Positions 17,669-26,198 of a stretch of DNA of 64,000 nt are shown one piece after another (within the stretch, counting starts at the first letter, position 1; each line of letters starts with the position of its first letter). Under the pieces are notes generated by a model. The model saw nothing but the letters and a program-made list of their open reading frames with translations, was not told where the DNA came from and made no database searches. A program made the position numbers and the translations under genes. Source of the stretch: Flavobacteriales bacterium (GTDB taxonomy: Bacteria > Bacteroidota > Bacteroidia > Flavobacteriales > Flavobacteriaceae); the NCBI GenBank assembly GCA_003331305.1, contig QOQB01000006.1, positions 1 through 64,000 of the forward strand, given 5' to 3'.

Positions 17669-18012
17669 AACAAATTATTTTATTGTTGATTTTTTTGATT
17701 TTGGCCGGTTGTGCTCAAGACCGTATTGCAAAACCGAATAACTTAATGACATTGGATCAAATGGTGAAATTTCACCTTGATTTGGCGTTAATTAACGCAT
17801 CTTCTAGTGGTGCTAAAGACCATTATGTACCTATGGATACATTGTATATGTTTCATAAAATTGATAGCTCAACCTTTGCGCAAAGCAATGTCTATTACGC
17901 ATCCAAACCCAAATTGTATATAAAAATCTTTGAATCAGTAAAAACTAAGCTGAAGCATATAGAACAGCAAGACACGTTGCAACAAGTAGAAATTCCAACG
18001 CTTCGTGAATAA
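17665..18012 (+). CDS. DUF4296 lipoprotein
   Basis: 115 residues with a lipoprotein signal (LIFLILAGC, Cys16). The body matches DUF4296, short Bacteroidota lipoproteins usually following pyrC, with the conserved stretch MVKFHLDLALINA and a DTLYMFHKIDSSTF segment. Function is unknown. It overlaps pyrC by 4 nt. Confidence 0.85.
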   Translation: MKQIILLLIFLILAGCAQDRIAKPNNLMTLDQMVKFHLDLALINASSSGAKDHYVPMDTLYMFHKIDSSTFAQSNVYYASKPKLYIKIFESVKTKLKHIEQQDTLQQVEIPTLRE

Positions 18013-18048
18013 TTTCACGATACGCTTTCGGGTTCATTTGTAGAGGTT

Positions 18049-18056
18049 TATATTTG
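18049..18056 (+). promoter_or_regulatory. -7 promoter element of tyrS
   Basis: TATATTTG matches the consensus and ends 14 nt before the tyrS ATG. Confidence 0.5.
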
Positions 18057-18070
18057 CTAAAACAATATTT

Positions 18071-19372
18071 ATGTCATCATTTGTTGAGGAACTAACATGG
18101 CGAGGAATGGTGCACGACATCATGCCTGAAACTGCCGAAACCCTATCTAAGGGTATGACAGCTGGTTATATCGGGTTTGACCCCACGGCAGATTCGCTTC
18201 ATATTGGAAGTTTGGTTCAAATCATGATTTTGATGCATTTCCAACGTTATGGACACAAGCCCTACGCCTTAGTAGGGGGTGCCACGGGTATGATTGGTGA
18301 CCCTTCAGGAAAATCAGCGGAACGAAACTTGCTTGACAGTGAAACGCTTGCGAGAAATTGCACAGGATTAGAAGACCAACTTTCTAAGTTTTTGGATTTT
18401 GACAGCACCAAAGAAAATGCTGCTGTTCTGGTGAATAACTACGATTGGATGCAATCGTTTAGCTTGATAGAGTTTGCTCGTGATATTGGAAAGCACCTCA
18501 CGGTAAACTACATGATGGCTAAAGACTCAGTAAAAAAGCGTCTTGGCACAGAAGCTAAACAGGGTATGTCATTTACCGAATTTACCTATCAGCTTATTCA
18601 AGGATACGATTTTCTTTACTTATACCAACAGCATAACTGTTTATTGCAAATGGGGGGGAGTGATCAATGGGGAAACATTACTACCGGCACAGAGCTGATT
18701 AGAAGAAAAATGTCAGGCAAAGCATATGCGTTAACATGTCCGCTGATTACTAAAGCCGATGGCACTAAATTTGGAAAAACGGAAAGTGGAAATGTATGGT
18801 TAAATCGTGAAAAAACATCCCCATACAAGTTTTATCAATACTGGCTTAATGCTTCGGACGAAGATGCTGAGAAATACATTAAGATATTTACATTTTTGAC
18901 CAAAGATGAAATAGATGCTTTAGTGACAGCCCATCGCGAGGCGCCTCACCAACGGCTGTTACAACGTAAACTAGCACAGGAAGTTACTATTATGGTGCAC
19001 AGCGAGGCAGACGTAATTCTTGCCGAACAAGCCGCTCAAATTTTATTTGGAAAAGCAACTACAGAAACACTTAAAACCTTAGATGCTCAAACTCTTTTGG
19101 ATGTATTTGATGGCGTTCCACAAGCCATCGTTTCAGCTGATTTATTAGCGGGAGACGGACTATCTATTACGGATGCACTAGCGGGAACTACAGGTTTCTT
19201 AAAATCAAATGGCGAGGCAAGGCGATCACTTAAAGAAAACTCGATTTCGGTAAACAAAGAAAAAGCTACGGAAGCAAAAAATATTACACCTGCTGATATT
19301 ATTTGTGATCGCTATGTGTTATTGCAACGCGGAAAGAAAAACTATTTTTTATTAGTCGTTACGCCGTCATAA
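18071..19372 (+). CDS. tyrS: Tyrosyl-tRNA synthetase
   Basis: 433 residues. The HIGH-type motif is [12 protein letters not shown] and the KMSKS equivalent is KFGKTESG, both typical of bacterial TyrRS. The tyrosine pocket [12 protein letters not shown] is present. The C-terminal S4-like domain (about 365-430) recognises the tRNA. The 3' end overlaps the convergent LuxE-like gene by 14 nt. Confidence 0.98.
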   Translation: MSSFVEELTWRGMVHDIMPETAETLSKGMTAGYIGFDPTADSLHIGSLVQIMILMHFQRYGHKPYALVGGATGMIGDPSGKSAERNLLDSETLARNCTGLEDQLSKFLDFDSTKENAAVLVNNYDWMQSFSLIEFARDIGKHLTVNYMMAKDSVKKRLGTEAKQGMSFTEFTYQLIQGYDFLYLYQQHNCLLQMGGSDQWGNITTGTELIRRKMSGKAYALTCPLITKADGTKFGKTESGNVWLNREKTSPYKFYQYWLNASDEDAEKYIKIFTFLTKDEIDALVTAHREAPHQRLLQRKLAQEVTIMVHSEADVILAEQAAQILFGKATTETLKTLDAQTLLDVFDGVPQAIVSADLLAGDGLSITDALAGTTGFLKSNGEARRSLKENSISVNKEKATEAKNITPADIICDRYVLLQRGKKNYFLLVVTPS

Positions 19373-20294
19373 GCGAGCAACCGCGAACGTCTGCTGCATC
19401 AAAACGGCCCAACACTTCAAACTGCCCATTGTCATGGCACCTGCCTAGATCTTGAGTAGCTATAAAAGCACATGATTCTTTGTTTGATAAGTCAATGATA
19501 TTTAGCCCTCCCGACCCAGTTAAAGACACTTTTTTTGGATTGTGAACATCACGTATAAAAACGCGCATACTAGATGACGGCTCAAAAACACCCATCCCTT
19601 TGGAATAGGCTTGGGATAAAAGCTCGGTCATACCGTACTCGCTATGGATGCTATCCACGCCAAATCCCTTTTTGAGTTGCTCATGTAGCTCTTCACGAAT
19701 AAGTTCTTTTCTCCGTCCCTTCATCCCTCCAGTTTCCATAATTGTAGTGTGGTGGAGTTGGAGGGAAAATGCTTCACAAAAATCCAACAAGGCAAAACTA
19801 ACGCCAATAAGAATTGTTTTCTGTTTCTCTAGGTTCAGTGCTTTTAGGGCGTCGTTTAATGCCTCAAATTGGTTTAGATAAAAACCACTATACTTGGATT
19901 TTGCTTGCCGAATCAAGTTACGACACATATATACCAATGACGCATTAGGACGCTCAAGGTAGCCTGGTAAAAGAGCCAGAATGTGATAGTCAGAAGCACT
20001 TCCATAAAATTGTGAAAACCCCGCATTAAAGCTACGTTCGTAGGCTGCTACCGACGCTACGTGATGCTTACTAATAGGTCCTCCTGTGCCAGAACTTTCA
20101 AAAATAAGCTCGCTTTTTTCATGACAACTTATGCGGTGCGATTTGAATAATTCAATAGGAAGAAAAGGAATTTCTGTAAGTTCATGTACATCAGTTGGAC
20201 TAACGTTTATCAAGTCGCAATAAGAACGATATACATTGTTGTTTTGATATTGATATGCAAAAATATTGAACGCTTCTTTTTCGAAAGTAATCAT
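19359..20294 (-). CDS. LuxE-like acyl-protein synthetase/acyltransferase
   Basis: 311 residues. The protein resembles the LuxE acyl-protein synthetase domain of the adenylate-forming superfamily: [13 protein letters not shown] is the Thr/Gly-rich phosphate loop, and [15 protein letters not shown] corresponds to the second nucleotide motif. LuxE activates fatty acids in the luminescence system, but no other lux gene is here. In flavobacteria such stand-alone genes are annotated as acyl transferases, with no proven substrate. A perfect TACATTTG lies 7 nt before the ATG. Confidence 0.8.
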   Translation of the reverse strand: MITFEKEAFNIFAYQYQNNNVYRSYCDLINVSPTDVHELTEIPFLPIELFKSHRISCHEKSELIFESSGTGGPISKHHVASVAAYERSFNAGFSQFYGSASDYHILALLPGYLERPNASLVYMCRNLIRQAKSKYSGFYLNQFEALNDALKALNLEKQKTILIGVSFALLDFCEAFSLQLHHTTIMETGGMKGRRKELIREELHEQLKKGFGVDSIHSEYGMTELLSQAYSKGMGVFEPSSSMRVFIRDVHNPKKVSLTGSGGLNIIDLSNKESCAFIATQDLGRCHDNGQFEVLGRFDAADVRGCSLMTA

Positions 20295-20301
20295 GATTCT
20301 T

Positions 20302-20309
20302 CAAATGTA
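20302..20309 (-). promoter_or_regulatory. -7 promoter element of the LuxE-like gene
   Basis: TACATTTG on the minus strand, 7 nt from the start codon at 20294. Confidence 0.45.
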
Positions 20310-20356
20310 TTGATGATTTTTTAATATTGGAATGATAAAAGCTAACTCTATTTTTT

Positions 20357-20364
20357 TATTTTTG
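20357..20364 (+). promoter_or_regulatory. -7 promoter element of the two-component operon
   Basis: TATTTTTG matches TAnnTTTG and ends 18 nt before the response-regulator ATG at 20383. Confidence 0.5.
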
Positions 20365-20382
20365 GTGTACCAACACCAAAGC

Positions 20383-21066
20383 ATGAAAAAAAAGCAGACA
20401 CGTATTTTATTGGTTGACGATGAGCCAGATATTCTAGAAATTTTAGCATATAATTTAACCTCTGAAGGATATCAAATTGATAAAGCAAAAAATGGTTTAG
20501 AAGCATTAGAAAAAGCTGCTGCATGGAATCCTCATTTGGTATTGTTGGATGTAATGATGCCCGAAATGGATGGCATCGAAACCTGTGAACAACTTCGAAA
20601 AAATTCTAATCTACCTAACTTGGCTATTGTGTTTTTGACGGCACGAAGTGAAGACTACTCACAGGTGGCAGGCCTTGAAGCTGGTGCTGACGACTATATT
20701 ACAAAGCCTATCAAGCCTAAAGTGTTAGTGAGCAAAATCAAAGCTATTTTGCGACGATTCAAATTATCGAATACTAAAAATGAAAATGTTGAAGTTGGCG
20801 ACTTAACCATCAATAGAGAGGAATATAAAATCATTTACAAAAGCGAAGTCATTTTTTTACCACGCAAGGAGTTTGAGTTGATTTCACTATTGGCTTCAAA
20901 GCCACAAAAGGTTTTTGAACGTGAAGAAATTTTAAATCGTGTTTGGGGAAGTGAGGTTGTTGTAGGAGGTAGAACCATAGACGTTCACATAAGAAAACTG
21001 CGTGAAAAAATAGGTGATAAACACTTTAAAACAGTCAAAGGAGTAGGGTATAAATACGTGGTTTAA
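20383..21066 (+). CDS. OmpR/PhoB-family response regulator
   Basis: 227 residues from the ATG at 20383. The start at 20332 would contain the promoter element and is rejected. The receiver domain (1-120) has the acidic pocket VDDE, phospho-acceptor Asp56 in LLDVMMPEMDG, and the Lys of TKPIKPK. The C-terminal winged helix (about 135-227) has the PhoB-type recognition region GGRTIDVHIRKLREKIG. The gene is followed after 1 nt by its histidine kinase. The pair resembles the essential RprY/PhoB-like systems of Bacteroidota; the signal is unknown. Confidence 0.95.
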   Translation: MKKKQTRILLVDDEPDILEILAYNLTSEGYQIDKAKNGLEALEKAAAWNPHLVLLDVMMPEMDGIETCEQLRKNSNLPNLAIVFLTARSEDYSQVAGLEAGADDYITKPIKPKVLVSKIKAILRRFKLSNTKNENVEVGDLTINREEYKIIYKSEVIFLPRKEFELISLLASKPQKVFEREEILNRVWGSEVVVGGRTIDVHIRKLREKIGDKHFKTVKGVGYKYVV

Positions 21067-21067
21067 C

Positions 21068-22144
21068 ATGAAAAAAACCCCACGTAAAGTTTATCGATTT
21101 TCGCTTACGCTATCCCTTCTGATAACCTTTTTTGTTATTTTTCTTAATGCTCTGTTGTTGTTCTTCTACACAGACACGAACCCCTTTAGCAAAGCCAATA
21201 TAGCCCCTTTAATTTTGTCTGTTATATTTATTTTTTCAGTTTGTTTTATTGTTTTCAATTACCGCATCGAAAATTATATTTACAAGCAAATCAAGCAATT
21301 TTATCAAGATTTAGAACCTAACCTTGGGACTGAGCTAAATGACATCCTTATTACCAATGACATGGATTCACTTTTGAATAATGTAAAACAGGTAGCCCTA
21401 AAAAGAAGTGTCGAAATTGATAGCCTAAAAGACCAAGCTGCCTTTAGGCGTGAATTTTTAGGAAATATTGCACATGAATTAAAGACTCCATTGTTTACTG
21501 TTCAAGGGTATATTTTGACTCTTTTGGACGGCGCCATGAAAGACATAAATGTGAATAAAAAGTATTTGACACGGGCTAGTAAAGGAGTTGAGCGCTTAAC
21601 TTATATTGTCAAAGATCTGGATTTACTAACTAATTTAGAAAAAGGGAATACGGAGCTAGATTTGTTTTATTTTGACGTTATTGATTTAATTCAAAGCGTA
21701 TTTGACATGCTTGAAATGCAGGCTTCTAAATCAAATATTAAGTTGGAATTTGACAAGAAATACGAAGAGCCCATTTCCGTTTACGCCGACAGGGAACGGA
21801 TACAACAAGTTTTGATTAATCTTATAATGAACTCTATCAAATACGGCAAAAATAAAGGTACAACAGAAGTTAGCATTCAGCCGATTTATGAAAATAAAAT
21901 CATTATCCGCATCCGTGATAACGGGGAAGGTATCGAAGAAGAACACTTACCGCGACTTTTTGAACGCTTTTATCGGGTAGATAAAAGTGGAAACCGTAGG
22001 ACGGGTGGCTCTGGGCTAGGCCTTGCCATCGTAAAGCATATTATCGAAGCACATGCCGAACAAATTTTTGTGGAGAGTCAGGCTGAAATCGGTTCCGAAT
22101 TTTCTTTTACCTTAGACAAGGGTGAAGATGCAGTCACCGCTTAA
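21068..22144 (+). CDS. PhoR-like sensor histidine kinase
   Basis: 358 residues. Two membrane helices (about 12-33 and 44-64) are separated by only a short loop, so sensing is probably membrane-internal or through a partner. The H-box FLGNIAHELKTPL contains His136. The N-box LIMNSIKYGKNKG, G1 box DNGEGIEEEHL and F/G2 boxes FERFYRVDKSGN and GGSGLGLAIVKH make up a complete ATPase domain. It is 1 nt downstream of its response regulator and 9 nt upstream of trmB. Confidence 0.95.
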   Translation: MKKTPRKVYRFSLTLSLLITFFVIFLNALLLFFYTDTNPFSKANIAPLILSVIFIFSVCFIVFNYRIENYIYKQIKQFYQDLEPNLGTELNDILITNDMDSLLNNVKQVALKRSVEIDSLKDQAAFRREFLGNIAHELKTPLFTVQGYILTLLDGAMKDINVNKKYLTRASKGVERLTYIVKDLDLLTNLEKGNTELDLFYFDVIDLIQSVFDMLEMQASKSNIKLEFDKKYEEPISVYADRERIQQVLINLIMNSIKYGKNKGTTEVSIQPIYENKIIIRIRDNGEGIEEEHLPRLFERFYRVDKSGNRRTGGSGLGLAIVKHIIEAHAEQIFVESQAEIGSEFSFTLDKGEDAVTA

Positions 22145-22153
22145 TTATATATC

Positions 22154-22843
22154 TTGGGAAGTAAAAATAAATTAAAGCGTTTTAAAGAAAACGAGTCATT
22201 TGCAAATGTTATTCAGCCCACCCGTGAGGAGCTTTTAACAGGAAGTTTTTCTCATAAAGGTGCCTGGCAATACTATTTCGGTAACGCCAATCCAATTGTA
22301 TTGGAGTTAGGATGTGGAAAAGGGGAATATACAATTGGACTGGCGCGTAAAAATCCAAACACGAATTATATAGGCATTGATATAAAAGGCGCCCGATTTT
22401 GGCGTGGCGCAAAGACAGCGTTAGAAGAAGACCTACAAAATGTAGCTTTTGTTCGCGCTCAAATTGAACTTTTGGAATATGCTTTTGCTGCCAAAGAAGT
22501 TTCAGAAATTTGGATAACGTTCCCCGATCCACAATATAAATTTAAGCGGGTTCACCACAGGCTGACCAACCCTACTTTTTTGCGATCGTATCGTAATGTG
22601 CTTAAATCTGACGGCTGTGTACATTTAAAAACCGATTCGGCTTTTTTACATGGATATACTTTGGGCATATTAGACGGTTGGGGTATTTCTCCCAAAATGG
22701 CACACCACGATGTGTATCAGTATGTTCATGCTCCAAAAGAAGTTATTAGTATTCAAACGTTTTACGAACAACAATACCGTCAGAAAAATATCCCCATCAC
22801 CTACCTTAAATTTTCATTTTACACAGATGTCCCAACAACATGA
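22154..22843 (+). CDS. trmB: tRNA (guanosine(46)-N7)-methyltransferase
   Basis: 229 residues from a TTG codon at 22154. No in-frame ATG lies between the kinase stop and the conserved N-terminus GSKNKLKRFKENESFANV, so TTG is the likely start. The SAM-binding motif is VLELGCGKGEYTIGLA, and the TrmB-specific block ISEIWITFPDPQYKFKR... (residues about 116-132) carries the catalytic region. It methylates G46 in the tRNA variable loop. It overlaps the alkyltransferase-like gene by 17 nt. Confidence 0.95.
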   Translation: MGSKNKLKRFKENESFANVIQPTREELLTGSFSHKGAWQYYFGNANPIVLELGCGKGEYTIGLARKNPNTNYIGIDIKGARFWRGAKTALEEDLQNVAFVRAQIELLEYAFAAKEVSEIWITFPDPQYKFKRVHHRLTNPTFLRSYRNVLKSDGCVHLKTDSAFLHGYTLGILDGWGISPKMAHHDVYQYVHAPKEVISIQTFYEQQYRQKNIPITYLKFSFYTDVPTT

Positions 22844-23150
22844 TTTTTTTGAACGCGTTTATGAAGTGGTGCGTAAAGTGCCTTACGGAAAAGTGACAAC
22901 ATATGGCACCATTGCCCGTTTTTTGGGCGCTGCGCGCAGTGCAAGAACGGTAGGCTATGCCATGAACGCAGCACATGCACTTGAAGATGTTCCTGCACAC
23001 CGTGTCGTTAACCGAAATGGTATGCTTACGGGTAAGCATCATTTTGGCGGAATTAACACCATGCAGCAACTTTTAGAAGCGGAAGGGCATATTATTATTG
23101 GTGATAAAATTCAAGATTTTGATAGCGTACTTTGGAGTCCAAACGAATAA
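22827..23150 (+). CDS. Alkyltransferase-like (ATL) DNA-binding protein
   Basis: 107 residues from the ATG at 22827. It has the DNA-binding domain of O6-alkylguanine-DNA alkyltransferases (VPYGKVTTYGTIARFLG, RTVGYAMNAA). The reactive-Cys motif PCHRV is replaced by PAHRV (Ala57), so it cannot take up alkyl groups itself. Such ATL proteins bind O6-alkylguanine and hand the lesion to nucleotide excision repair. The arginine finger (SAR) and the helix-turn-helix are kept. It is the last gene of the two-component/trmB run. Confidence 0.9.
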   Translation: MSQQHDFFERVYEVVRKVPYGKVTTYGTIARFLGAARSARTVGYAMNAAHALEDVPAHRVVNRNGMLTGKHHFGGINTMQQLLEAEGHIIIGDKIQDFDSVLWSPNE

Positions 23151-23172
23151 GCGGTTTGTAAGTCTGAAGCCC

Positions 23173-23180
23173 TATATTTG
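23173..23180 (+). promoter_or_regulatory. -7 promoter element of mrp-nifU
   Basis: TATATTTG ends 18 nt before the ATG at 23199. It supports that start over the upstream in-frame TTG at 23178, which lies inside the element. Confidence 0.5.
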
Positions 23181-23198
23181 TATTCTTATTTAGATTTA

Positions 23199-24341
23199 AT
23201 GAAAATTACACGCTCCGCAATCGAAAAGGCATTGAAAACCATTAGTTTACCTGGAGAAGGTAAAAATTTGTTGGAAGCCAAAGCTGTTAAAAACATCAAC
23301 ATATTTGGTGATGAGGTTGTGGTGGATATTGTGATGGCTAATCCTGCCTTGCAAGCCAAGAAAAAAGTGGAGGTTTCTGTGATGAAAGCCATTCATGACG
23401 ACGTATATGAAAAGGCAAAAATCACGGTGAATATTACGGTTAATGCTCCCGAGAAAAAGCAAAATGCCAATCTAATTAAAGGAAAACCTATTCCTGGAAT
23501 TCAGAATATTGTAGCCATTGCATCTGGGAAAGGCGGTGTAGGGAAATCTACCGTTACCGCTAATTTAGCCGTTTCGTTGGCCAATATGGGATTTAAAGTT
23601 GGTGTTTTAGATGCAGATATTTATGGACCATCCATGCCGTTAATGTTTGATGTTGCAAACGAAAAACCATTGGCAAAAAATATTGATGGAGTATCTAAGA
23701 TGGTGCCCGTAGAAAATTTTGGTGTCAAGTTGCTCTCAATAGGGTTTTTCACCAAGCCCGACCAAGCTGTTATTTGGCGTGGGCCAATGGCTGCCAAAGC
23801 CTTGAATCAAATGATTTTTGATGCTGCTTGGGGTGAACTTGACTTTTTGTTGATTGACTTACCTCCTGGCACAGGCGATATTCATTTGAGCATTATGCAG
23901 TCGTTACCTATAACTGGGGCAGTAGTAGTCAGTACACCTCAAACGGTTGCGCTTTCTGACGCCAAAAAAGGAATAGCGATGTTCCAACAAGAAAATATTC
24001 AAGTGCCTGTGTTGGGCGTTATTGAAAACATGGCGTATTTTACTCCTGAAGAGCTTCCAGACAACAAATATTATATTTTTGGTAAAGAGGGCGCGCGTTA
24101 TTTGGCTGCAGATTTGGGTGTGCCATTCTTGGGTGAACTGCCTTTGGTACAAAGTATCCGAGAGGCAGGAGATATTGGACGTCCAGCGGCTATGCAAGAA
24201 GCAACAGCCGTTACTGATGCTTTAACTAAAGTGACTAGAGAAGTGGTACAACAAGTTGTGTTCCGCAACGAACATTTACCACCTACAGCGGCAATTAAAA
24301 TAACCACAATGGCAGGTTGCGCTGCTGTTGCTAAAAAATAA
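23199..24341 (+). CDS. Mrp/ApbC-type iron-sulfur carrier ATPase
   Basis: 380 residues. The N-terminal MIP18/DUF59 domain (about 1-85) is followed by the deviant Walker A loop ASGKGGVGKSTVTANLA and the switch region LIDLPPGTGDIHLS. Mrp proteins are dimeric P-loop ATPases that carry Fe-S clusters to apoproteins. It is followed 3 nt later by a NifU-domain scaffold gene, which supports the Fe-S role. The ATG at 23199 was chosen because the promoter element lies just upstream. Confidence 0.94.
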   Translation: MKITRSAIEKALKTISLPGEGKNLLEAKAVKNINIFGDEVVVDIVMANPALQAKKKVEVSVMKAIHDDVYEKAKITVNITVNAPEKKQNANLIKGKPIPGIQNIVAIASGKGGVGKSTVTANLAVSLANMGFKVGVLDADIYGPSMPLMFDVANEKPLAKNIDGVSKMVPVENFGVKLLSIGFFTKPDQAVIWRGPMAAKALNQMIFDAAWGELDFLLIDLPPGTGDIHLSIMQSLPITGAVVVSTPQTVALSDAKKGIAMFQQENIQVPVLGVIENMAYFTPEELPDNKYYIFGKEGARYLAADLGVPFLGELPLVQSIREAGDIGRPAAMQEATAVTDALTKVTREVVQQVVFRNEHLPPTAAIKITTMAGCAAVAKK

Positions 24342-24344
24342 GTA

Positions 24345-24575
24345 ATGAACGACCTTAATCAACGTATAGAAAAAGCTCTTGAAGAAATCAGACCCTTCTT
24401 AAAGTCGGATGGTGGCGATATTGCGCTTTTGGGTATTGAAGACCAAACCGTTAAGGTGCAACTTATGGGCGCCTGTGTGGGGTGTTCCGTAAACCAAATG
24501 ACGTTAAAACAAGGCGTTGAACTAACTATCAAAAAATACGCTCCTGAGATTCAGGAAGTAGTAAATGTGGACTAA
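24345..24575 (+). CDS. NifU C-terminal-domain Fe-S scaffold protein
   Basis: 76 residues, a stand-alone NifU/Nfu domain. The cluster-binding motif CVGCSV (Cys-x-x-Cys) sits after the conserved start of the fold (RPFLKSDGGDIALLGI). Two chains would bind one 4Fe-4S cluster between them. It is 3 nt after mrp, so scaffold and carrier are made together. Confidence 0.95.
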   Translation: MNDLNQRIEKALEEIRPFLKSDGGDIALLGIEDQTVKVQLMGACVGCSVNQMTLKQGVELTIKKYAPEIQEVVNVD

Positions 24576-24602
24576 AACCGTAGTCAAAAAAGCCTTTAAT
24601 AT

Positions 24603-25016
24603 TTAACTCGCTTTTCTCGACAGAATTGCCGCAAGTACACCTCCAATAGCATACATGGCAATCCAGAATATACCATCTAAAATATAGAATGGTGCCTCAA
24701 AGGCGGCTTGCGTTGCATATCGAATCAAACTCATGGATATTACAAGTAATAACGACACCCAAAGCCCAAAAACAAACCCATTTTTGTTAGTAAACACTCC
24801 TCCAGACCATTTTTGAAATACATGCACAAAAGCATAAGACATAAGTAATACGCCAAAAGTAAGTAGCCCAATTTTAAACTCCGAATCTGGTCGATTAACG
24901 TCTATTAAAACATACTCTTCAAAACAGGCTTCGGTAGCATAAAAAAATAGAAAAGGAACAATGTAGAAAAACAAAAAAACTACAGCCGTGGGCCAAATGA
25001 TAGATTTAGAAAACAT
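24603..25016 (-). CDS. Four-helix membrane protein of unknown function
   Basis: 137 residues with four clear hydrophobic helices (about 7-27, 48-65, 80-98 and 110-130) and a short acidic loop after helix 1 (EACFEEYVLIDVNRPDSEF). I do not recognise the family. It is a single gene convergent with nifU and divergent from the mvaD operon. A perfect minus-strand -7 element (TATTTTTG at 25042-25049) lies 25 nt upstream, which supports it being expressed. Confidence 0.7.
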   Translation of the reverse strand: MFSKSIIWPTAVVFLFFYIVPFLFFYATEACFEEYVLIDVNRPDSEFKIGLLTFGVLLMSYAFVHVFQKWSGGVFTNKNGFVFGLWVSLLLVISMSLIRYATQAAFEAPFYILDGIFWIAMYAIGGVLAAILSRKAS

Positions 25017-25041
25017 ATATATTTATTTTGGTTAAGTCATT

Positions 25042-25049
25042 CAAAAATA
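25042..25049 (-). promoter_or_regulatory. -7 promoter element of the four-helix protein gene
   Basis: TATTTTTG on the minus strand, 25 nt before the start codon at 25016. Confidence 0.45.
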
Positions 25050-25101
25050 GGAATAATTTACATTCTCGTGATAAGTGTCAATTTTGAAAACCTTAAGATT
25101 G

Positions 25102-25109
25102 TATATTTG
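25102..25109 (+). promoter_or_regulatory. -7 promoter element of the mevalonate operon
   Basis: TATATTTG ends 6 nt before the mvaD ATG at 25116. A TTG lies 15 nt upstream of it, slightly shorter than the usual spacing. The transcript would be leaderless or nearly so. Confidence 0.5.
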
Positions 25110-25115
25110 TCAGAT

Positions 25116-26189
25116 ATGGAACAAAATTTTGTTGCAAAGAATGCACACCCCATAAAAGACAATTTTATCACCCGTTGGCAAGCACCAAGTAATATTGCTC
25201 TTATAAAATATTGGGGTAAAACTACTCCGCAGCTGCCCAAAAACGCATCGTTAAGTTTTACACTTACCCACGCAGTTACCCAAACCCAAGTGGAGTTCAA
25301 ACCACTTGAAAACCCAACGGAGAAAGTAACTTTTTCCATTATTTTTGAAGGTGAAGAAAAGTCGAGTTTTCGACCAAAACTGGAAGACTTTTTTGCCAAT
25401 ATATTGCCGTATCAGCCTTTTTTGGCACATTACAAATTGACAATAACATCCCAAAATACATTTCCGCATAGTAGTGGAATCGCTTCTTCGGCTTCTTCCA
25501 TGTCTGCTTTAGCGGCCTGTTTGGTTGACTTAGAATCTCAACTTAGTTCGCTTTCTGAAGAAGAAAAAATAAATAAAATATCGTTTTTAGCACGGTTGGG
25601 TTCTGGAAGTGCTTGTCGCAGTACGCAAGGTCCAATGATGGCATGGGGAACACATGATTCCCTGTCAAATTCAACAGATTTATTCGCAGTTACCGCAGCT
25701 AATATCCATCCTGTTTTTACAGATTTTTGTGATGCTATTTTATTGATCGACAAAGGACAAAAACAAGTAAGTAGTACCCTTGGGCACAAATTGATGCATC
25801 AGCATCCATACGCCGAACAACGCTTTGCGCAAGCCAACGACCACCTCGCTGAGCTTTTACCTATTTTACAACAAGGCGACTTAGATGCTTTTATATCTAT
25901 TGTCGAAAAAGAAGCCTTACATCTTCATGCGATGATGATGACTTCCGACCCGTATTTTATTTTGATGCAACCGAATACGCTAAGTGTAATTAATAAAATA
26001 TGGACATTCAGAAAAGAAACGGGTATTCCAGTTTGCTTTACTCTAGATGCAGGTGCAAACGTGCATGTGCTCTATCCAAACAATGTTGCAGAAGCAGTAA
26101 ACCAATTTATTGAAGCTGAACTCCTTCAATTTTGTCAAAACAGACAATGTGTACACGATAAGGTTGGCACAGGAATAAAAAAGTACTAA
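25116..26189 (+). CDS. mvaD: Diphosphomevalonate decarboxylase
   Basis: 357 residues from the ATG at 25116; an upstream in-frame GTG at 25068 would read through the promoter. The family blocks are SNIALIKYWGK at the N-terminus, the ATP loop HSSGIASSASSMSALAACL, and DAGANVHVLY near the C-terminus. It converts diphosphomevalonate to isopentenyl diphosphate in the mevalonate pathway, which flavobacteria use instead of the MEP pathway. Nine nt downstream is a GHMP kinase, then a UbiA prenyltransferase. Confidence 0.95.
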   Translation: MEQNFVAKNAHPIKDNFITRWQAPSNIALIKYWGKTTPQLPKNASLSFTLTHAVTQTQVEFKPLENPTEKVTFSIIFEGEEKSSFRPKLEDFFANILPYQPFLAHYKLTITSQNTFPHSSGIASSASSMSALAACLVDLESQLSSLSEEEKINKISFLARLGSGSACRSTQGPMMAWGTHDSLSNSTDLFAVTAANIHPVFTDFCDAILLIDKGQKQVSSTLGHKLMHQHPYAEQRFAQANDHLAELLPILQQGDLDAFISIVEKEALHLHAMMMTSDPYFILMQPNTLSVINKIWTFRKETGIPVCFTLDAGANVHVLYPNNVAEAVNQFIEAELLQFCQNRQCVHDKVGTGIKKY

Positions 26190-26198
26190 GTTTGTGTT

